A stretch of DNA of 49,842 nucleotides from NCBI GenBank assembly GCA_018399285.1, contig JAGYOW010000022.1, forward strand, positions 1 to 49,842, in the 5' to 3' direction. This document shows positions 7,674 to 19,746 of this stretch, piece by piece. The notes under the pieces are model-generated. The model was not told the origin of the DNA and did no database searches. It saw only the letters and a program-made list of their open reading frames with translations. Each line of letters begins with the position of its first letter. The first letter of the stretch is position 1. Made by a program: the position numbers and the translations under genes. The DNA is from Desulfotignum sp. (lineage in GTDB: Bacteria; Desulfobacterota; Desulfobacteria; Desulfobacterales; Desulfobacteraceae).

Positions 7674-8831
7674 TCATGAATGGTTTTCCAGGATTTGTCT
7701 GATTTCCTGCATCCGTTTTTTGATATCCCGGGCGCTGATGATTTCCGTGACCAGACACACGGTTTTCGCGCCTTTGGACACCACTTCAGCCAGGTTGTGC
7801 CGTTTGATCCCGCCGATGGCCACAAAAGGGATGTTTAAATTTGCTGAAACATATTCCAGGTATTCAAGCCCCACGGCATCGCATACATCTTCTTTGGTTT
7901 GGGTGGCAAACAACGGGCCCACTCCGATATAATCCGCCCCGTCCGCTATCGCCCGGGCCGCCTGGGCCGGGGAATGGGTGGAGCAGCCCACCAAAAGCTG
8001 TGGTGCCAGCTGCTTCACCGCCGTCACGGGCAGGTCGGTCTGTCCCATGTGGACCCCGTCAGCGCCAATGATCATGGCAATATCCAGAAAATCGTTGATA
8101 ATAAACGGCACATGGGCATCTGCCGTGATTTTTCGGATTTTTTCACATTCTTCCAGCATGGTTTTCCGGTCTTTTGTTCCGGGTTTTTCCCGGTACTGAA
8201 GGATATCGATGCCGGTGTCCACCAGCTGCTCTGCCATGGTCACATTGGACCGGCCCAAAGAAAAAACCTCTCCCAGGATGCCGTAAATACCTTTGGGGAA
8301 AAGGGTTTGTTTCAACGCCAGAACCACCTGGGCCATTCGGGCCGCGATCATGGCGATTTTGGGGGGAAACAGGGGGGCCTGGGCGATATCCGTGGAAAAA
8401 TCCCCCACAATATGGCAGTTGCCCATGGTCCGGACAGCAATGCCGTCCATGTCCTGTCCGGCTATACCCGAGGCAGATACCACAGGGATTCCCGCATCCG
8501 CCAGTGCTTCCATCAACTGTTTTTTGGTGCCCGGATCATCCAGCCCCTCCACCACCCCATCGCAGTCCGAGAAGATCCGGGCCATGTTGTCCGGTCCCAG
8601 CCTGAGGTTCAGGGTTTCCACGCGAATAGCCGGATGGATGTTTTGCAGATTCTGTTTCAGGCTGTCCACTTTGGGGCAGCCCACCTGATCCATTGAGTAA
8701 AACTGGCGGTTCAGGTTGTCCGGGGCCACCCCATCAAAATCCACCACCTTCAGGTGCAAGATTCCGGCCTGGGCCAGGTGCCGGGCCACATTGGAGCCGA
8801 TGCCGCCAACGCCTGCAATACCGATTTTCAT
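7674..8831 (-). CDS. ThiF-ThiE fusion: ThiS adenylyltransferase and thiamine-phosphate synthase
   Basis: A 385-residue two-domain protein. Residues 1 to about 205 form a small ThiF-type E1-like domain, with the nucleotide-binding turn AGVGGIGSNVARHLA and VVDFDGVAPDNLNRQFY, which would adenylylate the C-terminus of ThiS. Residues from about 210 on are ThiE, with ILQYREKPGTKDR, INDFLDIAMIIGADGVHMGQ and GVGPLFATQTKED; this domain joins the pyrimidine and thiazole halves to give thiamine phosphate. It starts one base after the thiH stop and is the last gene of the TPP-riboswitch operon. No stop codon or frameshift separates the two domains, so the fusion is real in this sequence. Confidence 0.92.
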   Translation of the reverse strand: MKIGIAGVGGIGSNVARHLAQAGILHLKVVDFDGVAPDNLNRQFYSMDQVGCPKVDSLKQNLQNIHPAIRVETLNLRLGPDNMARIFSDCDGVVEGLDDPGTKKQLMEALADAGIPVVSASGIAGQDMDGIAVRTMGNCHIVGDFSTDIAQAPLFPPKIAMIAARMAQVVLALKQTLFPKGIYGILGEVFSLGRSNVTMAEQLVDTGIDILQYREKPGTKDRKTMLEECEKIRKITADAHVPFIINDFLDIAMIIGADGVHMGQTDLPVTAVKQLAPQLLVGCSTHSPAQAARAIADGADYIGVGPLFATQTKEDVCDAVGLEYLEYVSANLNIPFVAIGGIKRHNLAEVVSKGAKTVCLVTEIISARDIKKRMQEIRQILENHS

Positions 8832-8832
8832 T

Positions 8833-9951
8833 TTAAAAGATCTCCCAGTCTTTGAACACGGGTTGATACCCGCTGTGTCGGATCATGGCTGCCACTTCGT
8901 TCACGGGCCTTGTATCGGTCACTTCAAACTGCACGGTGGTGCCGGCGGTATGTACATGGTATCCCCCCACATCGGTTCTGGATCCGGCCGAATACCGGGT
9001 AACCCCCAAATGGATGAGCTGGTCCCTGAAAGCCGCGGATTCCCGGGTGGAAATGGTGATCCCCAGGCGGGGCATAAACAGGCGCCAGGCCAGAAGCGTC
9101 TGAACAAACTGCCTGTCCGATAAAAGATGTCTCGGTGAAATGGCGCCCCCGGCCCGGGTCATCCGGGGCAAAGACAGGGAAATTTCCACATGGGGATACG
9201 TCTGTTCCAGGTACCGGGCATGAAGCCCGGCCATAAACGCTTCGGATGCCGGATCTCCCAGCCCGAACAAGGGACCGATGTTCACGGCCCTGAAACCGGC
9301 GGCTGCCCCGCGTTCCGGGGTGAGCAGACGAAAGGTGTAATCGGATTTAGGGCCTTTGGGGTGAACGGTTTTATAAATGGCCGGGTCATAGACTTCCTGA
9401 TAAACAGTCAATGAATCCGCGCCGGCCTGTTTCAACACCCGGTAATCGGTTTCTGTCATGGGAAATATTTCCAGGGCAATGGAAGAAAAATACCGGGTCA
9501 TGATCCGGCATGTGTCTTCCAGATAAGACAGCGGCGTTTTGTCCGGTGCTTCGCCCGTGAGGATCAGAATATGGCGGATGCCGGTGTCTGCAATGGCTCT
9601 GGCTTCTCTGTCGATTTCTTCCAGGGTCAGCCGGGTTCTGGGGAAATGGGTCCGGGCATTGAACCCGCAATAGGTGCAGTGGTTGCAGCAGAAATCTGAA
9701 ATATACATGGGCGCATACAGGCTGATGGTTTTGCCGAAGTGCTGACAGGTCAGATTCCTTGCCATCTGTGCCATGGGTTCCAGAAAGTCCTGTGCTGCCG
9801 GGGAAAGTAAAGCGAGCAGATCCCGGGTGTCCAGTGGAGTCTGGCTGCCGGCCCGGTCCAGGGCGTCTCTGATCTCGTTGGGGTGCACGGAATGGAAACC
9901 GGCCGCAAAATCAAAGGATTGCCAGTCATTGGCCTGTGTGGAGAACGACAT
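8833..9951 (-). CDS. thiH: 2-iminoacetate synthase ThiH (radical SAM tyrosine lyase)
   Basis: A 372-residue radical-SAM enzyme that splits tyrosine into p-cresol and dehydroglycine, the glycine-derived part of the thiazole in anaerobes. The cluster motif CxxxCxxC is seen in ISDFCCNHCTYCGFN near residue 90. Further ThiH signatures are ILILTGEAPDKTPLSYLED and GAGAISPRHLL-like sequence (GGAISPRHLL). It lies between thiG and the thiFE fusion with only a few bases between genes. Use of ThiH rather than the oxygen-dependent glycine oxidase ThiO fits an anaerobe. Confidence 0.94.
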   Translation of the reverse strand: MSFSTQANDWQSFDFAAGFHSVHPNEIRDALDRAGSQTPLDTRDLLALLSPAAQDFLEPMAQMARNLTCQHFGKTISLYAPMYISDFCCNHCTYCGFNARTHFPRTRLTLEEIDREARAIADTGIRHILILTGEAPDKTPLSYLEDTCRIMTRYFSSIALEIFPMTETDYRVLKQAGADSLTVYQEVYDPAIYKTVHPKGPKSDYTFRLLTPERGAAAGFRAVNIGPLFGLGDPASEAFMAGLHARYLEQTYPHVEISLSLPRMTRAGGAISPRHLLSDRQFVQTLLAWRLFMPRLGITISTRESAAFRDQLIHLGVTRYSAGSRTDVGGYHVHTAGTTVQFEVTDTRPVNEVAAMIRHSGYQPVFKDWEIF

Positions 9952-9954
9952 GGC

Positions 9955-10734
9955 TTACTCCTGTAAAAATCCGGTTAAAGGCGATGATGCCCGGGCCCGG
10001 CGGCTGGAACCGGCCATGCCGGCCTGATACGCCATGCGTCCGGCAGTGACGGCCAGGGAAAAGGCCTTGCCCGCCTGGACCGGATCCTGGGCCGTGGCAA
10101 TGGCCGTATTGATCAACACCGCGTCCGCGCCCATTTCCATGGCTTCAGCCGCCTGGGAAGGCCGGCCGATCCCGGCATCCACGATCACCGGAAGCCGGCT
10201 GGTGTCGATGATGCGCTGGATCATGGGTTTCATTTCCAGGCCTCTGTTGGAACCGATGGGAGATCCTAAAGGCATGACCGCGGCGGCCCCGGCATCATAG
10301 AGCTGCCGGGAAATGGTGATGTCCGGCATCACATAAGGCAGAACGATGAAATCCTCTTTGGCCAGGATTTCAGCGGCTTTCAACGTTTCATGATTGTCGG
10401 GCAGCAGATACTGCATGTCCGTGATCACCTCGATCTTGATGAAATCCCCGCATCCGGCCTCCCTGGCGATGCATGCGATGCGCACGGCTTCTTCAGCCGT
10501 TCTGGCCCCGGATGTGTTGGGCAGCAGGGTCACATGATCCGGAATATGGGTCAGGATATTGTCCTGAGGGGATGCCTGAAGATCCACCCGGCGCAGGGCC
10601 ACGGTAATGATTTCAGATCCGCTGGCCGAAAGCATGGGTCTGATCTGTTCGTTGGATGCAAATTTTCCTGTGCCCGTGAGCAGCCGGCTGGTAAAATTTC
10701 GGTGGCCCAGTGTCAGTGTGTCCGCCATTTTCAT
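9955..10734 (-). CDS. thiG: Thiazole synthase ThiG
   Basis: A 259-residue TIM-barrel enzyme that builds the thiazole phosphate from deoxyxylulose phosphate, dehydroglycine and the thiocarboxylate of ThiS. Recognisable parts are [14 protein letters not shown] at the N-terminus, [15 protein letters not shown], the Schiff-base Lys region [20 protein letters not shown] and [20 protein letters not shown]. Its ATG overlaps the thiS stop by four bases (ATGA), implying coupling of ThiS and ThiG synthesis. A second ATG six bases on is also possible. Confidence 0.95.
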   Translation of the reverse strand: MKMADTLTLGHRNFTSRLLTGTGKFASNEQIRPMLSASGSEIITVALRRVDLQASPQDNILTHIPDHVTLLPNTSGARTAEEAVRIACIAREAGCGDFIKIEVITDMQYLLPDNHETLKAAEILAKEDFIVLPYVMPDITISRQLYDAGAAAVMPLGSPIGSNRGLEMKPMIQRIIDTSRLPVIVDAGIGRPSQAAEAMEMGADAVLINTAIATAQDPVQAGKAFSLAVTAGRMAYQAGMAGSSRRARASSPLTGFLQE

Positions 10735-10928
10735 CCCCCTCCCACAAATGATAAAAGTTCAATGGTATCCCCATCCTGCAGCAGGGTTTCAGCCCAGGAT
10801 GTCTGCCGGACCAGGGTGTGATTGTGCTCGATGACCAGCGATGACGGATCCGGTTTCGGGCTTTCCACAGGGCGAGAAGATCCAATGCCTGGGTTTGCGT
10901 CTCGTCGCCGTTTAAATCTGATTTTCAT
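10731..10928 (-). CDS. thiS: Sulfur carrier protein ThiS
   Basis: A 65-residue ubiquitin-like sulfur carrier. It ends in LLSFVGGG, the Gly-Gly tail that becomes a thiocarboxylate, and has the preceding [11 protein letters not shown] strand. The start follows a GGAGG site. It is first in the operon, directly behind the TPP riboswitch. The N-terminal segment ([11 protein letters not shown]) is more basic than usual for ThiS. Confidence 0.9.
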   Translation of the reverse strand: MKIRFKRRRDANPGIGSSRPVESPKPDPSSLVIEHNHTLVRQTSWAETLLQDGDTIELLSFVGGG

Positions 10929-11018
10929 TCAACCTCCACAGTGTTTAAGTCCATATGTTCACTCGGGGGAAAATGAAACGGGAATGTGGAGAAGAAAAGA
11001 AACCATTGCTGGTGGGTT

Positions 11019-11104
11019 TGCACATCTACGCCGGTATTACCCAGCATCAGGTTCCAAGGGTTGAAGCAGACGCTACTCTCGGCCGTGGCGGCACCCCAGT
11101 GAAA
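11019..11104 (-). promoter_or_regulatory. TPP riboswitch (THI element)
   Basis: The minus strand shows the conserved core in the right order: GGGGTGCC, then CCGAGAGTAGCG, then ACCCTTGGAACCTGATGCTG and GGGTAATACCGGCGTAG. These are the pyrimidine- and pyrophosphate-sensing helices of the thiamine pyrophosphate aptamer. It sits about 90 bases upstream of thiS and therefore should turn down thiS-thiG-thiH-thiFE when TPP is plentiful. A clear terminator or anti-SD hairpin was not resolved by eye. Confidence 0.92.
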
Positions 11105-11113
11105 TAATTCGGT

Positions 11114-11185
11114 TGGTGATCCCACAGGATTCGAACCCGGGTTACCGGCGTGAAGGCCGGCGTCCCCAACCACGACGATGGGACC
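11114..11185 (-). tRNA. tRNA-Glu (UUC), sequence damaged
   Basis: The minus strand gives an acceptor stem GGTCCCA paired with TGGGATC, discriminator A and encoded CCA, a GGTTCGAATCC T-loop, and an anticodon stem CCGGC/GCCGG. The closest match is tRNA-Glu, but the anticodon loop reads CTTCAC, six bases instead of the expected seven (CTTTCAC), and the D-loop appears short, so the total is 72 nt including CCA. The base losses match the indel pattern of the surrounding block. It lies just upstream of the TPP riboswitch. Confidence 0.7.
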
Positions 11186-11234
11186 ACTGTTGAAAATATT
11201 CTTATACCGGAACGGGGAAAAAAGTCAACGAAAT

Positions 11235-11441
11235 TTATGCGGTAAACGACCTTTTCCGGCCTTTTCGATAGCCGAAAATCAGATAGATGAGCCATCCGAT
11301 CGGCAGGATGGTGCGTCATTACCACAGGATTTTGATTTTCCGGGAACCGAAATCTTTTTTGATGATATCCACTAAAGCCAGCATGGTAAGGCCCAGAGAG
11401 ATGCCGAAACTCAACAGAATAATCAGAATGATATTGTTCAT
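11235..11441 (-). pseudogene. Small PLDc_N-like membrane protein, frameshifted
   Basis: The reading starts MNNIILIILLSFGISLGLTM and continues VDIIKKDFGSRKIKILW, then a stop and frame change, then PIGWLIYLIFGYRKGRKRS to a TAA. The two hydrophobic segments and the final WLIYLIFGYRKG are typical of the short phospholipase-D N-terminal-like membrane domain. Its ATG overlaps the stop of the MltB-like gene by four bases. About 67 residues were intended. Function is not known for such short proteins. Confidence 0.6.
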
Positions 11442-12370
11442 GAATATGTTTCAACCTTCAGCGAGCCGGTCCGATATTTTTTCATCAGGGTGTCCACATA
11501 ATAGTTGCTGTGGTTATGGCGAAACAGGACTTCATGTCTTCGCTGCCGGGAGATGCGGGTTTCCATCCATGATGTTTGAGATAGTGGCCACAGAAAATAT
11601 GGCGTCACTGTGATCAAGACAGATCGATTCTGCGTCATTGTTTCCGTCTTTTGCCAGTCCAGGGCATTGGAGGGCATGAATTGGGAAATGCCATGGCACC
11701 CACCTTAGGAACCCCTGGATGTTTTCCGGATCCAATGCCTTCGCGGTCCGTGTATCGGATCGGGGCTTTGAGTTCTTCGTATCCCCATTTGGAGCGCATG
11801 TTCACCTTTTTTAGAAAGGTTTCTTTTTTCGGTTTTTTCTGATCCGGAATCGCATTCCAGATGCGTTCCCGCAGAGACAAATGATCCAGCGACATAGTGG
11901 TGGCCAGGGTGGTGATGACTGTCTGTTCCCAGGTAAGTGCCCAAGCGGGTTTCTACCAGCAGAATGGCGGTGATGACAGTTTTATCCACACCATAAATTT
12001 CCTGGGCCTGGTCCAGGGTTCATGTGGTCTGCCATGTGAAATACTTTGGAAATGGAGCTTTTGGACGGGAACTGGTCATAATTCAAGCTGGATTCAGAAT
12101 GGACGAAAAACATGGAAACCCCGTCAGAATAAATATAACCGTATCTTTTGCCAGGATGTTCTGAATTTTTTCCGGGGGCAAATCCATCCTTGATCCAGCT
12201 GTTGCTTCAGCGCATCAAATTCCATTGCCTGCGGCGAGCTGCTGACATTACAGGGAACAGGCAGAACTGAATAAGTATGAAAAAGAAACATTTTTGTAAG
12301 ATGTGCGCGGATATAAGGCAGAATTTCCATATAACAGTGCCTTGCTGAATAGACTTCGTTAAAAATGTTT
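11438..12370 (-). pseudogene. MltB-family lytic murein transglycosylase, frameshifted
   Basis: Pieces in different frames line up in order with membrane-bound lytic transglycosylase B: FDALKQQL near 12220, GVDKTVITAILLVETRLGTY near 11960 with the catalytic Glu in VETR, SLRERIWNAIPD, APIRYTDREGIGSGKHPGVP, a GAMGIPQFMPS-like segment, and NHSNYYVDTLM near the end. Such enzymes cleave peptidoglycan glycan strands with formation of anhydromuramic ends. The length (about 310 residues) matches the family. Many 1-2 base shifts separate the pieces. A Shine-Dalgarno-like AGGGAG lies near 12360, but no intact start codon is visible. Confidence 0.75.
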
Positions 12371-12443
12371 CTCCCTTATATCGTATTTTCAGGGGATTGC
12401 ATTAAAAAAATGCTACGGAAATGATTGGGCACTAAAAGATAAA

Positions 12444-12483
12444 GACAAAAGGGTATCATTGCCTGAATGATACCCCTTTTGTC
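12444..12483. terminator. Strong hairpin between glnA and the MltB-like gene
   Basis: GACAAAAGGGTATCATT pairs almost perfectly with AATGATACCCCTTTTGTC over a short loop. On the minus strand, the direction of glnA, it is followed by a T-rich run (TTTATCTTTTAG), fitting an intrinsic terminator for glnA about 80 bases past its stop. Confidence 0.7.
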
Positions 12484-12562
12484 AAAAAAACGTCTAAATA
12501 TCTGAAATACAGATAGAACTCGTGGGGATGGGGCCGGCTGATCACCGGTTTGACCTCGTTGT

Positions 12563-13902
12563 TCATTTATAGTCGATCCAGTGTTCAATCACATCTTTGG
12601 TGAACACATCCCCTTGACGAATATTCGCAAGGTCCTGTTTGAGTGCTTCAAGCGCTTCTTCCAGGGGAGAGGCAAGGCGGATTCCATCTGGGCCAGTTCT
12701 TCAGGCGGCAGATGTGAATGTTTTATCCATGCAGGATCGCGGTTGGTTTGTTCTGAATTCCGTCAATCATGGCCATGGCAATGGCGAAGCGCACTCAGAT
12801 ATCCGTTGCAGGACGGGTCGGAGTTCACGAATTCGATGCGTTTGGCCTTGGGGAATTGGAATACATGGGCAGGCGGTGCGGCGGTACTCAGGCAGCTGAA
12901 TAAGCCAGGTTGATGGGGGCTTCAAACCCGGGCACCAGACGTTTATAAGGAGTTGGTGGTGGGATTGGTGATGGCACACAGGGATTTGCAGTGCTTCATG
13001 ATCCCGCCGATGGCCCACAGGGCTTCGTCGGACAGACCCGCGTATTTGTTGCCCGCAAACACAGGGTTCCCGTCTTTCCAGAAACTCATATGGGTGTGCA
13101 TGCCCGTGCCGTTGTCTCCATAAAGGGGTTTGGGCATGAATGTGACCGTGTGATCGTGCTTATGGGCCACGTTTTTCAGTACATACTTGAACCAGGCCAG
13201 GCTGTCGCCCATGTTCACCAGGGAATCGAACCGCAGATCGATTTCCGACTGGCCGGCAGACGCCACTTCATGGTGCTGACACTCCATGGCAATACCTAAA
13301 TTCTCCAGGGTGAGCATCATCTCGGTTCTCATGTCCTGGTACTGGTCGGCGGGTGGTAAGGGGAAATAGCCGTGTTTGGGTTTGATTTTGTACCCCAGGT
13401 TGGGCATTTCATCGGAGCCGGTGTTCCAGTGCCCTTCCGGAGAATCGATCTCAAAAAACGCGGCATGGGGTTCAGACGCATACCGGATATTGGAAAAGAT
13501 GAAAAATTCCGGTTCAGGCCCGACAAAAATAGTATCACCCAAGCCGGTGGTTTTCAGGTATTGCTCGGTTTTTTTAGCAATGCCCCGGGGGTCCCGGGAA
13601 TAAGATTCACTGGTGATGGGATCATGGATGTTGCCGATGATGGCCAGGGTGGGCACTTTGAAAAATGGATCCATTTTGGCGGTTTCAGGTTCCGGGATCA
13701 CGATCATATCGCTGTTGTTGATGGCCTGCCAGGCCCGCATGGAAGAGCCGTCAAATCCGAATCCGTCTTCAAACGCAGCCTCGGTGAATTCACTGACGGG
13801 TACTGAAAAATGCTGCCAGGTGCCGATGAAATCCATGTACCGGATATCCACCACTTTTGCATTGTTTTCCTTTGCCATGGCAATGACTTCTTTGGGGGTC
13901 AT
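12563..13902 (-). pseudogene. glnA: Glutamine synthetase type I (GlnA), 3' quarter frameshifted
   Basis: GlnA makes glutamine from glutamate, ammonia and ATP. The first 318 codons are clean: VVDIRYMDFIGTWQHFSVPV, FDGSSMRAWQ, FVGPEPEFFIF, QHHEVASAGQSEIDLRF and GTGMHTHMSFWKDGNPVF are all GS motifs. After TNPTTNS an extra base at about 12947 breaks the frame, and at least five more single-base shifts and one stop follow before the conserved end VFTKDVIEHWIDYK at 12563. The coding span is about 446 codons, fitting the short GSI-alpha type. The usual adenylylation Tyr position appears to be His (NIHDLPPEEL-like), though this is in the damaged part. The start at 13902 has an AAGGA site. It follows glnB and glnD, so it is a nitrogen assimilation operon. 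Sequence error is the likelier cause of the breaks. Confidence 0.85.
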
Positions 13903-13987
13903 GGGAGTTCCTTTCTTTGTGAAGTTGTTTTTATTCAAGTTATCTCAATTTAAAAAAGTGTTGATCAGATAAATTATGCACGCCTGA

Positions 13988-16965
<2,978 letters not shown>

Positions 16966-17197
16966 GGTCTTTGAAATCTAAGCAACGGTCGTGCCATCCT
17001 TTGTCCGGTAACCGGTTCTCCCGCATGTTTCGGGAATTTCCTGAATATTTCCAACAAAAAAAATACACAGCAGGTATTAAATAACAAAAATGTCTGTTAA
17101 AGGTCAAATGAAATTACATTTTTGTCAAACAGGCCTTGAAAGATTGTGAGTTCTGATGGTTGTTTTAAAAAGATGTGCTGGAAAAGAGGACAGATGC

Positions 17198-17226
17198 GCA
17201 GCCGGGTAACAGAATGGCCCGGCTGC
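17198..17226. terminator. GC-rich hairpin downstream of tatA
   Basis: GCAGCCGGG and CCCGGCTGC form a perfect 9-bp stem with an 11-base loop, 32 bases past the tatA stop on the minus strand. It has no T-tract. The rest of the 16966-17257 interval is AT-rich and shows no gene; it should hold the glnD promoter. Confidence 0.45.
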
Positions 17227-17257
17227 CGGATTGAAGAGAGATTTTCAGGAAAACAGG

Positions 17258-17443
17258 TTATTCTTTGTCAATTTTCTCCGGTTCTTTGTCTGTATCTTCC
17301 AGAGGTTCTTTTGTGGCTTTTTTGAAATTTTTTATCCCTTTGCCCAGTCCGGCACCGATTTCAGGCAGTTTGCCCGCACCAAAAATGATGAGGATGATGA
17401 CAAGGATAATTATCAGTTCCGGCATTCCGATTCCACCAATCAT
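17258..17443 (-). CDS. tatA: Twin-arginine translocase subunit TatA/TatE
   Basis: A 61-residue protein with the TatA layout: a short periplasmic N-terminus, one membrane helix ([19 protein letters not shown]), the hinge [18 protein letters not shown], then an acidic, Lys/Glu-rich tail ([16 protein letters not shown]). TatA forms the protein-conducting part of the Tat system that exports folded, cofactor-bearing proteins. The start follows an AGGAG site. tatB and tatC are not adjacent, so this is a stand-alone copy. Confidence 0.93.
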   Translation of the reverse strand: MIGGIGMPELIIILVIILIIFGAGKLPEIGAGLGKGIKNFKKATKEPLEDTDKEPEKIDKE

Positions 17444-17674
17444 GGGACTCTCCTATTTATTTCATGACCGTCAATATTAATTGAAATCTCTTAACACTAA
17501 GCCGCATCAGTGTCAATGGTTTAGAATCTGCGGGTTTAAAATTAAAGTTACGTTTTTGTTTTTAAGTGATCCGCAGACCCGGATTTTTTATAAATTCCTT
17601 GTGAAAAAAAAGGATTTGCTTCATATTTTTACAGTGTATAAGTTTAACTTTTGGATTTTCGGAGAGAATGACCC

Positions 17675-18518
17675 ATGAATGAGAATATGACCCAGGAATT
17701 TCAAGGCGCCACCAAATACGTGCTGGACCAGGAACTGGCTTCCATTGTCAATATATCCATGCGGCTGGAAATGCCGCTGCTCCTCAAAGGAGAGCCGGGC
17801 ACCGGCAAGACCATGCTGGCCTATGCCATTGCCGAAAGTCTGGATATGCCCCTGATCGTTTTGAACGTGAAATCCAGCATGAAACTGGTGGAGGCCCTGT
17901 ATCAGTATGATACCTTAACCCGGCTCAATGATTCCCGGTTCGGGGATTCCAAACGGGATGTGAGCAATATCAATGAATATATCAAAATGGGCAAGATCGG
18001 ACAGGCGTTTGTAGCGGACCGGCGCACCGTGCTGCTTATCGATGAGATCGACAAGGCAGACACCGATTTTCAGGATGACATGCTCGATGTACTCGACCAG
18101 ATGCAGTACGATATCATTGAGACCGACCAGACCGTCAAGGCCGCTCACCGGCCGGTGATCATCATCACGTCCAATGCCAAAAAAGACCTGTCGGACCCGT
18201 TTCTGGGCCGGTGTAATTTCCATCATATCGCGTTTCCGGATCCCAAGATGATGCGCAAGATCATTCATGTGCATTTTCCGGATCTGGACGAAAAACTGGC
18301 GGATAACGCCATCAAGGCGTTTCAGCATGCGGGACATTGACAGCATTGAAAGAAACCCGCCACAAGGGGTTGATCAACTGGATCAGAGCCCTGAACGCGG
18401 ACCCGGATTTCCGGGTGAAAGACCTGGTCAACGGGAAACTGCCGTTTCTCGGCATTGTTCAAAAAGTCCGGATTATGAACTGGGCTAAGAATTTAACGTC
18501 CCGAAAACGCTTGTTTAA
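17675..18518 (+). pseudogene. MoxR-family AAA+ ATPase, frameshifted near the 3' end
   Basis: MoxR ATPases act as chaperones that, with a VWA partner, insert metals or assemble complexes. Residues 1-221 are clean and contain Walker A LLLKGEPGTGKTMLAYAI and Walker B TVLLIDEIDKAD, then sensor 1 IIITSNAKKDLSDPFLGRC. After AFQHAGH at about 18340 the frame breaks; the remaining LINWIRALNADPDFRVKDLV and GKLPFLGIV, then a segment ending LTSRKRLF, are found in another frame. The expected total is about 280 residues. It starts with MNENMTQEF and lies directly ahead of the VWA gene, as is usual for this pair. Confidence 0.82.
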
Positions 18519-18531
18519 GGGGTTGTCCCAC

Positions 18532-19736
18532 ATATTTGCCAAAATTTTCTATACCCTCAAAGAGGTCGGCATCCCCGTGTCTCCCACGGCATTTCTCACG
18601 TTGCAGAAAGCCCTGTATAACGGCATGGTGGCCGGTCTGGATGATTTTTATACCTGTGCCCGGGCCATTCTGGTGAAAAGTGAACGGTATTTTTGAAGTC
18701 TGGCATGACCAGGTGTTTGCCCATCCATTTGAAGGGATTCCTTTACCCGATGATGAGGGATTTGAGATCGATGCAATTGCCAGAGGATTGCTGGATGAAT
18801 GGCTGAAAAATCCGAAAATGGTGGCAAATGCATTGGGCATCGATGAGGACAAGCTCAATAAAATGACGCCGGATGGAACTGATTGAGTATTTCAAAAAAC
18901 GGCTCAAGGATCAGGACGGACGTCATGACGGGGAGCGGCAAATGGATCGGCACGGGCGGATATTCCCCGGTGGGCCATTCCGGATATCACCCAGGGGGCA
19001 TGCGGGTGGGCGGCCAGTCGTGAACAAATCCGCAGTCAAGGTGGCCAATGAGCATTGGTATAAGGATTACTCCACGACCGGCCCATTGACCCAGGCCAAT
19101 ATCGGCGAAACCCGCCAAGCAGCTGCGCAACCTGGTGCGGCCGGACCAAAGATCAGGTGAATGTGGATGAGACCATCAGAGGAGACCATGCGCAACGCCG
19201 GGGAGATTGAGCTGTGGTGTTCGACCGGGCCTCAAAGAAGACCGGCTCAAAGGTGATTCTGGCCATTGACAACGGCTGGTCCATGGATCCACCACATCGA
19301 TATCGTTCAGACCCTGTTTGATTATGCCAGGGCCCCAGTTCAAGGAGATCAAGACCTATTTTTCCACAACACCATTTACGATTATGTGTGGGAGGATCCG
19401 GCCCGGTATAAAAAACCCAAAAAAAATTGTGGAATTTGCACCCGGAATGACCCGGACACCCGGCTGGTCATTGTGGGGGATGCCTTTGGCACCCTATGAG
19501 CTGATGGCCCACGACGGTTCCATTCATATCAGTGAGCGCAGCGACCGGCCCAGTATCGAGCAGCTCAGATTTCTGGCTCAAACCCTTTCCCCACTGCATC
19601 TGGCTCAAGCAGTGCCGGAATCCATGTGGGGGTATACATATACCATTATGACTACATCAATACCATTTTACCATGTTTGAGCTGTCTTTGGACGGCCTGG
19701 AAAAAGCAGGCGGCAAAATTGATGGCCAAAGATTAG
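18532..19736 (+). pseudogene. VWA domain protein (CoxE-like), heavily frameshifted
   Basis: The partner of the MoxR ATPase. In-order pieces are FAKIFYTLKEVGIPVSPTAF, GMVAGLDDFYTCARAILVK, FEGIPLPDDEGFEIDAIARG, KVANEHWYKDYSTTGPLTQA, a degenerate MIDAS-like region VILAIDNGWSMDPHID, FHNTIYDYVWEDPARYKKPK, DTRLVIVGDAFGT, and a tail AKLMAKD ending at 19736. Together these fit a CoxE-like VWA protein of about 395 residues. At least eight frame changes are needed. The likely start codon reads ATA at 18532, where ATG would be expected. It converges with tatD. Confidence 0.75.
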
Positions 19737-19746
19737 ATGAAGCAGG

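Noticed and set aside
13903-13987. Sigma54 promoter upstream of glnA
   Set aside because: The short glnB-glnA gap contains no GG-N10-GC type -24/-12 element; transcription from glnD/glnB or an unrecognised promoter is more likely.
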